In this document: positions 52,901 through 60,663 of the stretch, piece after piece
How the letters are laid out: every line of letters begins with the position of its first letter
How positions within the stretch are numbered: the stretch's first letter is position 1
Source of the DNA: Lysobacter capsici
Lineage (GTDB): Bacteria; Pseudomonadota; Gammaproteobacteria; Xanthomonadales; Xanthomonadaceae
Direction of reading: 5' to 3'
NCBI RefSeq assembly: GCF_014779555.2
Contig: NZ_CP094357.1
Location: forward strand, 1,674,001 to 1,738,000
Length of the DNA: 64,000 bases
Notes under the pieces: generated by a model
What the model was told of the DNA's origin: nothing
The model's input: the letters and a program-made list of their open reading frames with translations, nothing else
The model's database searches: none
Translations under genes and position numbers: made by a program

Positions 52901-53747
52901 AGACGGCTTCATCGACAGTGCTTATGCCGGTGACTTCAAGGGCAATTTGTGGAAGTTCAGCAATATCGGCACTGGAACCGCCAGCGCGGCTGTCCTTTTC
53001 CGCGCGACGGATTCGGGCGGGAACGCACAGGCAATCACCGCCACTCCGTTGGTCGGCCGCAAGCCGGACTCCTTGGAAACATGGGTGTTTTTCGGCACCG
53101 GGCGGTTTCTGGGTGGCGCCGACCTCAGCGACAAGTCGGTTCAGACCTGGTACGGCATCAGGGATACCGGAACCTTGGTGACCGCCGCGAACCTCGCTAC
53201 TCGCACGATCGAGTACGAGGGGCCGCTCAAGGATAAAGATGGCAAGGATGTTGAAGTCCGCGTGATATCGGCTTCGAAGGAAGGCGATATGACCGGAAAG
53301 TTGGGCTGGAAGCTCGACCTGGTCACGCCCGCCGGTACCGCGATGGGTGAGCGGATGGTGGTTCCCAACCTGTTCGATGGCAACCGCCTGCTGGGCATCA
53401 GTCGGATTCCGAACAATAGCGATCCGTGCAACGTCGGCGGCAATGGTTGGTTGATGGAAATCGATCCGTTCACCGGCGGACGCATCGACTCCGGCATCTT
53501 CGACATCAACGGCGACGGAGTAATCGACAACAAGGATGCCGTGGCGGGCACGGGGGACAATCCTTCCAGGTATCCGTCCGGAAAGCGTACCGACGGCTCG
53601 TTGAATCCGGTCGTCATCATTCCCGGCAAGAACGGCAACTTGATCGAGGGCTCCAACCAAGACGACAAGATCGAAGGTGTGCCGACACCGGTCACTGGAT
53701 TGGGCGCCAAGCGGGTCGCGTGGCGAGAAATCCTGCGGGACGGATAG
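49983..53747 (+). CDS. pilY1: Type IV pilus tip adhesin/assembly protein PilY1
   Basis: 1254 residues. A signal peptide with a basic n-region covers about 1-37 (ends TPAVSEV). The first 600 residues are a divergent N-terminal region in which I do not find a MIDAS (DxSxS) von Willebrand motif. The C-terminal half is the PilY1 beta-propeller (LVYVGGNDGMLHAFNAATGVEAYAF, GTMGRGGKGVFALDITDPG). Two calcium-loop sequences are present: DSNADGFID at 970-978 and DINGDGVIDNKD at 1174-1185. PilY1 sits at the pilus tip and controls extension, adhesion and surface sensing. GGGAGC precedes ATG 49983; an ATG at 49920, just after pilX, would add 21 residues before the signal peptide. Confidence 0.93.
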   Translation: MRSFGKRCIGRVRDMAPRMAAVLIGMLAALSATPAVSEVPIQSRPLALGNDVPNNLVLVPSVEYPTVNAKANFTMVGGADVYNASITYVGYFDSAKCYKYNFATNEKDRFFEPIGVTANHQCSGALKQWSGNFLNWAVTQTIDPFRKALTGGYRVRDTATQVWLEKARHDNNDYGKDFFPDVGIPASEIQSVFPASAEWPLRMKVRNLGNKMRFTRDGSGDVDGNAVSYNPATHALSGKAGSAADKTVYEVSVRVAVCVNSGAVKPEANCKQYGNTWKPEGLIQKYNDKLRFSIFGYLNDSSPDRDGGVLRARQKYVGPYSYDPVAGPKDNPNKEWDPITGIQLGTYNNPDPVDATATNTRNNTSVVVNSGVINYLNKFAQTTTNDAKGADNVSELYYAAVRYFRGQDNVPEYTTIPAGQAAKQTDLFPVITDWVNPVQYQCQRNVAVGIGDTYTHLDRNLPGSTKKDSAPAMPPKVAADTMVNVETALGNLFRLEGIDKSLADKFNPGGNVNSGFIAGLAYYSHTKDMQPNMPGMQTLSTYWVDVLPFKVVVRREDNQYYLATKYGGFDVPAGFDPDTRVDPLPDALWTDGDKVGLANQVNEKRPRNFYVAYQAEQMVSGLTRAFESAGADRRGAAAGLGTNGATLEQGATIYSPTYFNDWHGDLTSYRIDPVTKANIPVWTAGAVVPAPAARKIFANSDGYREFRYDLLSAADKTNLGSGSFSGATAADVVDYLRGVRTKEVSNGGPLRNRGGVLGDFVNSSPVYVGKPSPNQYSYATFTGGGKAYNDFAAAKATRTPLVYVGGNDGMLHAFNAATGVEAYAFVPAAALSIPGGLTGYATPGYPHRYFVDGELTVADVYLDGAWKTVLVGTMGRGGKGVFALDITDPGDIKFLWEKYGTQVPSLGNNLGKPVIAQTANGVWRVLLGNGPNSADGKSQLVTLDVGTGAVSAIDTGVGSDNGLSGVRTWDSNADGFIDSAYAGDFKGNLWKFSNIGTGTASAAVLFRATDSGGNAQAITATPLVGRKPDSLETWVFFGTGRFLGGADLSDKSVQTWYGIRDTGTLVTAANLATRTIEYEGPLKDKDGKDVEVRVISASKEGDMTGKLGWKLDLVTPAGTAMGERMVVPNLFDGNRLLGISRIPNNSDPCNVGGNGWLMEIDPFTGGRIDSGIFDINGDGVIDNKDAVAGTGDNPSRYPSGKRTDGSLNPVVIIPGKNGNLIEGSNQDDKIEGVPTPVTGLGAKRVAWREILRDG

Positions 53748-53798
53748 TGCTAGGCGGGATCGATCTGCATGAAGTTGTCGTCTTTCAGGGGAACTGCT

Positions 53799-54206
53799 GT
53801 GTCAAATCGTAAATGCTCGGGTTTTACGCTCATCGAGTTGATGATCGTCGTTGCCATAGTGGCGATTCTCGCAGGGCTCGCTTACTCGTCCTATCAGGCC
53901 CAAGTGATCAAGTCGCGCCGTGCCACCGCCACGGCGTGCCTGATGGGGCAGGTGCAGTACATGGAGCGGTATTACACGACCAGGTTCACCTACACCGGCG
54001 CGACGGTGCCGGCCGGTGGCTGCGTCACCGAGCTCAACGGCTTCTACACGTTTGGCAGCGTCATCGCCGCGACGTCTTACACCTTGACCGCGACCCCGGC
54101 CGGGGCGCAGGCCAGTGGCGATGGAAAATGCATGACGATGTCGATCAACGACAAGGGGGTTAAGGCCAAGTCCGGAACAGCAACGAATGTGCTCGATTGC
54201 TGGTGA
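53799..54206 (+). CDS. pilE: Type IV pilin-like protein PilE
   Basis: 135 residues. Leader MSNRKCSG is cut before FTLIELMIVVAIVAILAGLAY (Glu at +5). The globular part, with QVQYMERYYTTRFTYTGA and a closing Cys loop (GKCMTMSINDKGVKAKSGTA..DCW), is the PilE type found at the end of minor-pilin operons. AGGGGA is well spaced before the GTG at 53799; an ATG at 53769 in the same frame would give an 18-residue leader and remains possible. Confidence 0.9.
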   Translation: MSNRKCSGFTLIELMIVVAIVAILAGLAYSSYQAQVIKSRRATATACLMGQVQYMERYYTTRFTYTGATVPAGGCVTELNGFYTFGSVIAATSYTLTATPAGAQASGDGKCMTMSINDKGVKAKSGTATNVLDCW

Positions 54207-54373
54207 GCGACGACATGGCTGATGCGGAGCCGTCGACGACGACTTCGCCAATTCCTACAAGACAGGCGGCGGAAATCCGATTTCCGTCGCTTGTAGCTGG
54301 ATCTAATATTGCTCAGTGCCGATAGATGTTGGCCAAAACGATCGATAACTATTATTCAAGGATGAGGATACGC

Positions 54374-54874
54374 ATGCGTAAGTCGAATGTTCTTTTGCGC
54401 GCAGCCGTGGCGCTCACTATGGCGATTGCAGCACCTTCGATGGCCATGGCCGCCAACGCGACGCAGGCAGCCGAATATGTAGAAGTAGGCAGTTATTTGA
54501 CCGATGACGCCGAGATCAATGCCTGGTACGAAATGCAGTACCACCTGCGCGAAAACTTCGACGACATCTGCGGCGACACGTTCTGCGAGGGCGATTACAG
54601 CAACATCTATGCGCTGCGGTTCAGATGCTCGGTCGAGCAATTCAGCGGCGTGCTCGGGCGCTGCGTGTGGGTGTTCGCGGCGAGCAACGAGGAGGTCGAT
54701 CCGGCCACCGGCAAGATCCAGGTGACGCCGAAGATCTGGCGCTGCCGTAGTCCGCTGGCACCCGGGACCACGGTATCGGCCCTGCTGGGCGCGTTGGCCG
54801 GCGAGCGGCCTTTGTACGCGAAGTTGCCGGGGACGTCGGTGTCCATTTACGACGGGCTGATCGACTGCTTGTGA
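54374..54874 (+). CDS. Unrecognised exported Cys-rich protein
   Basis: 166 residues with a clear signal peptide (about 1-27, ends SMAMAA). The mature part has six Cys (DDICGDTFCEGD, FRCSVEQ, GRCVWV, WRCRSP and the penultimate IDCL), enough for three disulfides, so an oxidised extracytoplasmic location is likely. I do not recognise the family. GAGGA precedes the ATG at 54374; the open frame starts earlier at 54326. It lies 167 bases after pilE and before a hairpin, so it may be the last gene of the pilus unit. Confidence 0.75.
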   Translation: MRKSNVLLRAAVALTMAIAAPSMAMAANATQAAEYVEVGSYLTDDAEINAWYEMQYHLRENFDDICGDTFCEGDYSNIYALRFRCSVEQFSGVLGRCVWVFAASNEEVDPATGKIQVTPKIWRCRSPLAPGTTVSALLGALAGERPLYAKLPGTSVSIYDGLIDCL

Positions 54875-54918
54875 TTGCGGTGGCAGATCGCTGCGGCTGA
54901 CGCGGCTGCCTGTGAGTA

Positions 54919-54938
54919 ATGCCTCGTCGGCGAGGCAT
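54919..54938 (+). terminator. Hairpin after the Cys-rich exported protein gene
   Basis: ATGCCTCG-TCGG-CGAGGCAT, a perfect 8-bp stem with a stable-type tetraloop, 45 bases after the stop. No T tract follows. The remaining sequence up to 55168 shows nothing further. Confidence 0.5.
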
Positions 54939-55168
54939 CATCGAAGGCGTGGTGTTCTTGCTGTCGAGCCGCGATTCGATCCGTGGCTGCACGGGTTTTC
55001 GGGCGCCACCGCGGTTCTCTCAGGCGATGCTTGAGATGAATCGTCGCGTCATCGACTTCGCGTATCGAGGGCTTCCGGCGATTCGAAGCCGCTTGCGCGA
55101 ACCGGATCAGAACCCGATTCGCGTTCGCCTACCAGTCCCGCAGCACCGATCGATCCGCCAGTCGTCGA

Positions 55169-55651
55169 TCACTCTTCCAGATAAGGATCCGCGATCCCCA
55201 GCGAAGCCAGGATCTCGCGCTCCAGTTGCTCCATGCACTCAGCTTCGCGCTCGTCCTCGTGATCCCAGCCGAGCAGGTGCAGGGTGCCGTGCACGGTCAG
55301 GTGCGCGTAGTGATCGTTGAGCGGCTTTTTCTGCTCGCGCGCTTCGCGCACGACCACCGGCGCGCAGATCACCAGGTCGCCGAGCAACGGCAGCTTGACG
55401 CCCTTCGGCAGGCCTTCGGGCAGGTCGGCGGGGAAGCTCAGCACATTGGTGGCGTAGTCGCGGTCGCGGTAGTGGCGGTTGAGCGAACGGCCTTCCTTGG
55501 TGCCGACGATGCGGATCGCCAGGTCGGCTTCGCGGATGCGGCCTTTCAACGCGGCGGCGACCCACTTGCGGAAACTGTTCGCCGCCGGCAGGCCCTTGCG
55601 CGGCAGGGCGTAGCTGACGGCGACATCGAGACGGACGGGACCTTGGGTCAT
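55169..55651 (-). CDS. ybeY: Endoribonuclease YbeY, rRNA maturation factor
   Basis: 160 residues. The zinc-binding signature [15 protein letters not shown] (about 115-129) with HGxLHLxGxDH is complete, and [14 protein letters not shown] and the TNVLSFPAD region are family-typical. YbeY takes part in 16S rRNA 3'-end processing and ribosome quality control. The ATG at 55651 begins the conserved part; a GTG twelve bases upstream is an alternative. It follows phoH on the same strand with a 191-base gap, and its usual next neighbour corC is 10 kb away. Confidence 0.94.
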   Translation of the reverse strand: MTQGPVRLDVAVSYALPRKGLPAANSFRKWVAAALKGRIREADLAIRIVGTKEGRSLNRHYRDRDYATNVLSFPADLPEGLPKGVKLPLLGDLVICAPVVVREAREQKKPLNDHYAHLTVHGTLHLLGWDHEDEREAECMEQLEREILASLGIADPYLEE

Positions 55652-55856
55652 CGTGGTACTCACTGCGGTGCGGGCTGATGGGGGAGACGCAACGCTAAGG
55701 GTTCATCGGTAGTGCACTGCGCGGCTGATCGCGGGATCGGGCGGCGGCCGTTACGGTCGCGTGGCGCTCGCACCGACGACGGTCCGGGCCGTACCAGCGC
55801 AAACACCGGCGCCAGTGCCAGCACGGAACGCTGGCGCGACGCCGACCCCGCACCGA

Positions 55857-56843
55857 TCAGGCGGCCGGCCCGGTCTGCGCGTCCTTCGCATCGCGCGCGT
55901 CGTAGGCGCTCACGATGCGTGCGACCAGCGGATGGCGGACCACGTCCTTGGCTTCGAAGAAGGTGAAGCTGATTCCGTTGACGTTGCGCAACACCTCGAG
56001 GGCGTCTTTCAATCCCGACTTGATGTGCTTGGGCAGGTCGCCCTGAGTCATGTCGCCGGTGACGACCGCGGTGCTGCCGTAGCCGATGCGGGTCAGGAAC
56101 ATCTTCATCTGTTCGATGGTGGTGTTCTGCGCTTCGTCGAGGATCACATAGGCATCGTTGAGCGTGCGCCCGCGCATGTAGGCCAGCGGCGCGATCTCGA
56201 TGACGTTGCGTTCCAGCAGCTTGACCACCTTCTCGACCCCGAGCATCTCGTACAGCGCGTCGTACAGCGGGCGCAGGTAGGGGTCGACTTTCTGGGTGAG
56301 GTCGCCCGGCAGGAAGCCGAGCTTTTCGCCGGCCTCGACCGCGGGGCGCACCAGGATCAGGCGCTGCACCCGCGATTCGTTGAGCGCTTCGACCGCGCTG
56401 GCGACGGCGAGAAAGGTCTTGCCGGTACCGGCCGGGCCGATGCCGAAGTTGATGTCGTGGGTGGCGATCGCATGCAGGTACTTGGCCTGATTGACGCCGC
56501 GGCCGCGGATGGTGCCGCGCTTGACCCGGATCGCGACCTCCTGCGGCTCGATGTCCTGCGCCACCAGTTGCTCGGCGCCGGTTTCGGTCAGGGCCAGATG
56601 GATCGCGCTTTCGTCGAGGGTTTCCTCGGCGGCGTCCTTCCACAGCCGGCGCAGCAGCTTCTCGGCCTCGCCGACCACGCGCTCGGGGCCGTCGATGCGG
56701 AATATGTTGCCGCGATTGGCGATTTCCACGCCCAGGCGCAGTTCGATCATGCGCAGATGCGCGTCGAACGGTCCGCTGAGGTTGGCCAGGCGTTCGCTGT
56801 CGGCGGGATCGAGAGTGAATTCGGAAACGGTTCGGGCAGACAT
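55857..56843 (-). CDS. phoH: PhoH family ATPase (YbeZ)
   Basis: 328 residues. An N-terminal KH-like region (about 20-75, with [20 protein letters not shown]) precedes the PhoH ATPase domain: [15 protein letters not shown] (Walker A, about 135), [29 protein letters not shown] (Walker B) and [11 protein letters not shown] (sensor). YbeZ pairs with YbeY in RNA processing. The start at 56843 is preferred because MSART begins the family sequence, though the Shine-Dalgarno is poor; the frame continues nine codons upstream. Confidence 0.93.
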   Translation of the reverse strand: MSARTVSEFTLDPADSERLANLSGPFDAHLRMIELRLGVEIANRGNIFRIDGPERVVGEAEKLLRRLWKDAAEETLDESAIHLALTETGAEQLVAQDIEPQEVAIRVKRGTIRGRGVNQAKYLHAIATHDINFGIGPAGTGKTFLAVASAVEALNESRVQRLILVRPAVEAGEKLGFLPGDLTQKVDPYLRPLYDALYEMLGVEKVVKLLERNVIEIAPLAYMRGRTLNDAYVILDEAQNTTIEQMKMFLTRIGYGSTAVVTGDMTQGDLPKHIKSGLKDALEVLRNVNGISFTFFEAKDVVRHPLVARIVSAYDARDAKDAQTGPAA

Positions 56844-57004
56844 ATACAAAGCGTAAGCAGATTCGAGCACGCAATGCGCGCCGGGGCGTCACAGCTTGCG
56901 CCTGTCGGGGCGTTTTCGCAAAGCCGCGCGGGTCGTTGCGGCCGGCCCTGGGCGGATGCAAAGCATGCCGGCGGGCGCGATGCCGGGCCGACGACGCGCC
57001 GGTG

Positions 57005-57247
57005 TCAGCCGCGCGGCGGGCGGCCTTCGCGCCAGGCCCGCCAGATCCGCAGCGCGCCCATCAGGGTCAGCAGGATCGAGCCGATCAGCCACAGCAGGGT
57101 GATCGCATCGGCGTCGAACGGTCCGTGGCGGGTGGCGCGCATCCACGAGCGCACCAGGCCGAGCAGGCCCAGGCCGAGGAACCAGAAACCGATCGCGCCG
57201 CGGGAAAACAGGCCGGGCGGAGTCGAGGGGGTGGGGGTGTCGGGCAT
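57005..57247 (-). CDS. Small two-helix membrane protein
   Basis: 80 residues. A Pro/Thr-rich N-terminus is followed by two hydrophobic segments (about 20-34 and 50-68) joined by RSWMRATRHGPFDADAIT and a basic tail (WRAWREGRPPRG). No family recognised. The in-frame ATG nine codons upstream is an alternative start. It lies between phoH and the PAP2 gene on the same strand. Confidence 0.55.
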   Translation of the reverse strand: MPDTPTPSTPPGLFSRGAIGFWFLGLGLLGLVRSWMRATRHGPFDADAITLLWLIGSILLTLMGALRIWRAWREGRPPRG

Positions 57248-57328
57248 GAGGCTTTCTTCGGTGAGCGGCGGCATGGGCCACGGTCGGGGCGACTATCGGA
57301 CTACCCGTGGGCGCGGATCGGGCGAAGC

Positions 57329-57982
57329 TCAGGAGCACCCAGTTCGCCACAGCGGCCTGCCCGCGAGCAAGAGGCCGAGCGTCGCAGTCGCCAGGCCGCC
57401 GGCGATGTCCCAGACATAATGCTGGCCGGTGGTGATCACGCTGGGCGTCAGCACGACGAGCGCCGACCAGGCCCAGGGCCGCAGCCGCGGATACTGCGCG
57501 GCGAACCCGGCCGCGGCCACCACGGGGATGGTGATGTGGCCCGACGGAAAGCAGTTGTTGACCCCGTCGAGCGCGTGCAGGCAACGCCAGGCGGCTTCGG
57601 TCAGCGGGTCCAGCCCCTGCGGCACCGGCGGACGCGCGATTCGGGTCGGCCACAGCAGCCATATCGCGGCGTCGAGCCCGATCGCGACGACGTAGGCGTG
57701 TAGCGTCGCCAGCAGATAGCGGCGCTCGCGAATCGCCAGGACCAGCGCCGGGCCGGCCAGCAGCAACAGCCAGTACGGCCAGATCGTCCACGCCGGCCGG
57801 CCCAGCGCGTGGTCGAGCGCGGTGTACGGCAACAGCCGCGGTTCGCTCAGCGGATAGGCGTTGATGCCCAGGTAAAGCGCGGTGTTGATCGCCATCGCGA
57901 TCAGCACGATGGCGATGCGACGCGACAGCGCGACCGTGTCGATGCCGGCGGCGGCGCGGGTGCGGACATCGGTGGCGAGCAT
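57329..57982 (-). CDS. PAP2 family phosphatase (inositolphosphotransferase-like)
   Basis: 217 residues with six membrane helices. The PAP2 motifs are NCFPSGHITIPVV (about 142-154) and SVITTGQHYVWDIAGG (about 181-196), giving the two catalytic His and the Asp of the vanadium-peroxidase-like site. The first motif (KxxxxxxRP) is represented weakly by WPTRIARPPVP. Such proteins remove phosphate from lipid phosphates on the periplasmic face. The reading start is consistent with helix 1. The role in this strain is unknown. Confidence 0.86.
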   Translation of the reverse strand: MLATDVRTRAAAGIDTVALSRRIAIVLIAMAINTALYLGINAYPLSEPRLLPYTALDHALGRPAWTIWPYWLLLLAGPALVLAIRERRYLLATLHAYVVAIGLDAAIWLLWPTRIARPPVPQGLDPLTEAAWRCLHALDGVNNCFPSGHITIPVVAAAGFAAQYPRLRPWAWSALVVLTPSVITTGQHYVWDIAGGLATATLGLLLAGRPLWRTGCS

Positions 57983-58479
57983 CTGCGGTGTTCGGTCCGG
58001 CGGCGATTTATCCGCTCAGCATGGTCGATGCGGGCATGGCGACGCCAGTGTCGCGGCGTCGTTGCGCAGCGATGCCGTTGTCGGCGAGGCCCGATTCTTA
58101 AGCAGGCTTCACGCGCGGCGCCTTTCGCGCGCAGGCCGATGAAGTTACGGCTCGGTGCAATCGCCGATGCGGACGCGGCCATCCGATTGCGCCATCACAA
58201 TGCATTCGGACGCGAAGCCGCGCTGGGCGCTTTTGCGCCAGCGGCAAGGCTTTGCCGATACTTTTCGCCCAGGAACGATGAAGCATCGACACGGGCGGAA
58301 CGAAAAACGTCGAGCGTGAAGCCACTCCCTCAACAGGTTTCGCGATCGCCAGGAGATGCGAAGCCTCGCTTCACGTTCCCAGACACCACCGATCGAGTCA
58401 TGCCACCACCGCCGACCTGATTCAGGATTCCCGCCCCATATCGGCAAATGCCCCGCACTGGCTCATACTGCCGGCGCAC
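57983..58479. other. Gap between PAP2 and OleA-like genes
   Basis: 497 bases. No open frame with coding character, no repeat and no clear terminator. The PAP2 promoter (minus) and the promoter of the plus-strand operon at 58480 should both lie here. Confidence 0.4.
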
Positions 58480-59571
58480 ATGGATACCGACTCGAAGGAC
58501 ACGGCGCGCGCGCGCGCCGATCAAGAACACGGCGCGCAGCGCAGACGCGTCTTGGCGCATGGCCCGGGCCCCGACCTGGATTGGCGCGTGCGCATCGCCG
58601 GCCTGGGCCGTTATCTGCCGCAGCGCCGCGTCGCCAGCGCCGAGATCGAGCAGCGCGTCGGCCTGCCCGCGGGCTGGGCGCTGCACAACAGCGGCGTCGC
58701 GTTTCGCCATTGGGCGCAGCCCGAACACGAGCGCGCCAGCTGGATGGGCGCGCAGGCCGCGCGCATGGCCTGCGAGCAAGCCGGCATCGCGGTCGGCGAC
58801 GTGGATCTGATCGTTAATGCTTCAGGTTCCGCCGAACGCGCGATTCCCGACGGCGGGCCGCTGCTGCAACGCGAGCTCGGCCTCGGCCGTTCCGGCATTC
58901 CCGCCTTGTCGGTGCATGCGACCTGCCTGAGTTTCGTCGCCGCGCTGGAACTGGCGGCCGAACGCATCCATCACGGCCGGATCGAGCGCGCGTTGATCGT
59001 CAGCAGCGAAATCGCCTCGGTCGGCCTGGATTTCGACAGCCCCGAGGTCTGCACCCTGTTCGGCGACGGCGCGGCCGCGGCGGTGCTCGAACGCGCGCCC
59101 GACGACAGCCCCAGCCGCATCCACCGCATCGCCTGGCGCACGATGGGCGAGGGCGTGGAAATCACCACCCTGCGCGGCGGCGGCAGTTGGCGTCCGCCGT
59201 TGGGACCGCTGACCACTCCGGCCGACGCGGTGTTCTCGATGCAGGGACAGGCCGCGCTGCGTAGCGGCATCCGCCTGGTCCCGTACGTGATGCGCCAACT
59301 CGGCCTGGACGATCGCGCCGCGCGCGATGGCTTGCGCTGGGTCGCCGCGCATCAGGCCAGCCGCGCCGCGCTCGATGTGATCGCGCAGATCGGTTTCGAA
59401 CACGCGCGCATGGTCAATACGCTCGAACACACCGGCAATTGCATCGCCGCGTCGATTCCGTTGGCGCTGGAGCAGGGCGTGCGCGAAGGCACGATCCGCC
59501 GCGGCGAACCCGGGGTCTTGCTCGGCACCGGCGCCGGCTTGTCCGGTGTCGGCCTGACGATGACCTACTGA
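58480..59571 (+). CDS. 3-oxoacyl-ACP synthase III-like / OleA-like condensing enzyme
   Basis: 363 residues, thiolase fold. An unusual charged N-terminal extension of about 35 residues precedes VRIAGLGRYLPQRRV. The catalytic triad is visible: Cys149 (VHATCLSFVAAL), His291 (VAAHQAS) and Asn320 (EHTGNCIAASIP). The Glu between H and the loop and the absence of malonyl-ACP contact sequence cannot settle whether it is FabH-like or OleA-like (head-to-head condensation of acyl-CoAs). An operon with an OleD-like dehydrogenase favours OleA-type chemistry. No strong Shine-Dalgarno is visible before the ATG. Confidence 0.85.
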   Translation: MDTDSKDTARARADQEHGAQRRRVLAHGPGPDLDWRVRIAGLGRYLPQRRVASAEIEQRVGLPAGWALHNSGVAFRHWAQPEHERASWMGAQAARMACEQAGIAVGDVDLIVNASGSAERAIPDGGPLLQRELGLGRSGIPALSVHATCLSFVAALELAAERIHHGRIERALIVSSEIASVGLDFDSPEVCTLFGDGAAAAVLERAPDDSPSRIHRIAWRTMGEGVEITTLRGGGSWRPPLGPLTTPADAVFSMQGQAALRSGIRLVPYVMRQLGLDDRAARDGLRWVAAHQASRAALDVIAQIGFEHARMVNTLEHTGNCIAASIPLALEQGVREGTIRRGEPGVLLGTGAGLSGVGLTMTY

Positions 59572-59646
59572 CGCCATGACGACCGGCGTTGCGATGCGGT
59601 CGATGCCTGCGACGCGGATGTTGCGCGACGGCGCGGGCGATCGCGC

Positions 59647-60663
59647 ATGAGCACGCAGCGCATCGTCGTCACCGGCGCGACCGGTTTTCTCGGCGGCGCG
59701 CTCGTGCGCCATCTGCTCGCCACGCGCCCGTGGACCCAGGTGGTCGGCCTCGGCCGCGACCTGGAGCGCGGCCGCGCGCTGCAGGCGCAGGGCATCGAAT
59801 TCCTCGCCGTCGACCTCACCGACGAAGGCGCCGTGCATCGCGCCCTGCGCGGCGCCGACACCGTGGTGCATTCGGCCGCCTTGTCGAGCCCGTGGGGCCG
59901 GCGCGAGGCCTTCGTCGCGGCGAACATCGACGCCACCGATCATGTCGTGACCGCCTGCATCGCGCGGCAAGTGCGGCGCCTGGTGCATATCTCCACGCCG
60001 GGCATCTACCACGACGGCCAACCGCACCACGGCATCCGCGAAGACCACCCGCTGCCGGCGCGCGCGGTCAACGATTACGCCGCGACCAAGCTGATCGCCG
60101 AACGCCGCCTGTTCGAACGTTGCGCCGTCGGCGGGGTATCGGCGCTGGCGCTGCGGCCGCGCGCGATCTTCGGCCCCGGCGACAGCGCGATCCTGCCGCG
60201 CATCGCGCAGGCATTGCGCAGCGGCCGTTTGCGCCGGATCGGCGCGGACGATTGCACGGTCGACCTGAGCTATATCGACAACGTGGTCGATGCGGTCGTG
60301 CTGGCGATGGACGCGTCGTGGCGCTTGAACGGCCGCGTCTACAACATCAGCAACGGCGAACCGGTCGCGATCTGGGACGTGATCGACCGGCTCGCCGATG
60401 CCTTGTCGCTGCCGCGTCCGCGCAAGCGCATGCCCAAGCCGGTCGCGCTGGCATTGGCCAGCACGGTGGAAGCCTTCTATCGCCGCTTCAAACCCGACAG
60501 CGAGCCGCCGCTGCTGCGTTACGGCATCGAATTGCTGAGCGTCGACATGACTTTGGACATCACCCGCGCCCGCGACGAGCTGGGGTATCGTCCGCGCGTG
60601 AGCATGGACGAGGCCCTCAACAAAACCCTGAGCGAACTGGCGCGCGCCGAGGCACGCCGGTGA
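59647..60663 (+). CDS. NAD-dependent epimerase/dehydratase, OleD-like
   Basis: 338 residues, extended SDR. IVVTGATGFLGGALVRHLL is the nucleotide-binding motif; VVHSAALSSPWGRREAF and a substrate-proximal VNDYAATKLIAE carry the catalytic Tyr-x3-Lys. DLSYIDNVVDAVVLAM and the C-terminal MTLDITRARDELGYRP are typical of 3-beta-hydroxysteroid dehydrogenase-like/OleD proteins, which reduce a beta-keto acid made by OleA. The gene starts 75 bases after the condensing enzyme and overlaps the following hydrolase by four bases. Confidence 0.88.
   Translation: MSTQRIVVTGATGFLGGALVRHLLATRPWTQVVGLGRDLERGRALQAQGIEFLAVDLTDEGAVHRALRGADTVVHSAALSSPWGRREAFVAANIDATDHVVTACIARQVRRLVHISTPGIYHDGQPHHGIREDHPLPARAVNDYAATKLIAERRLFERCAVGGVSALALRPRAIFGPGDSAILPRIAQALRSGRLRRIGADDCTVDLSYIDNVVDAVVLAMDASWRLNGRVYNISNGEPVAIWDVIDRLADALSLPRPRKRMPKPVALALASTVEAFYRRFKPDSEPPLLRYGIELLSVDMTLDITRARDELGYRPRVSMDEALNKTLSELARAEARR

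Noticed and set aside
57809-58420. A 203-codon plus-strand frame covering the PAP2 start and the following gap
   Set aside because: Half of it is antisense to PAP2 and the rest has no conserved features.
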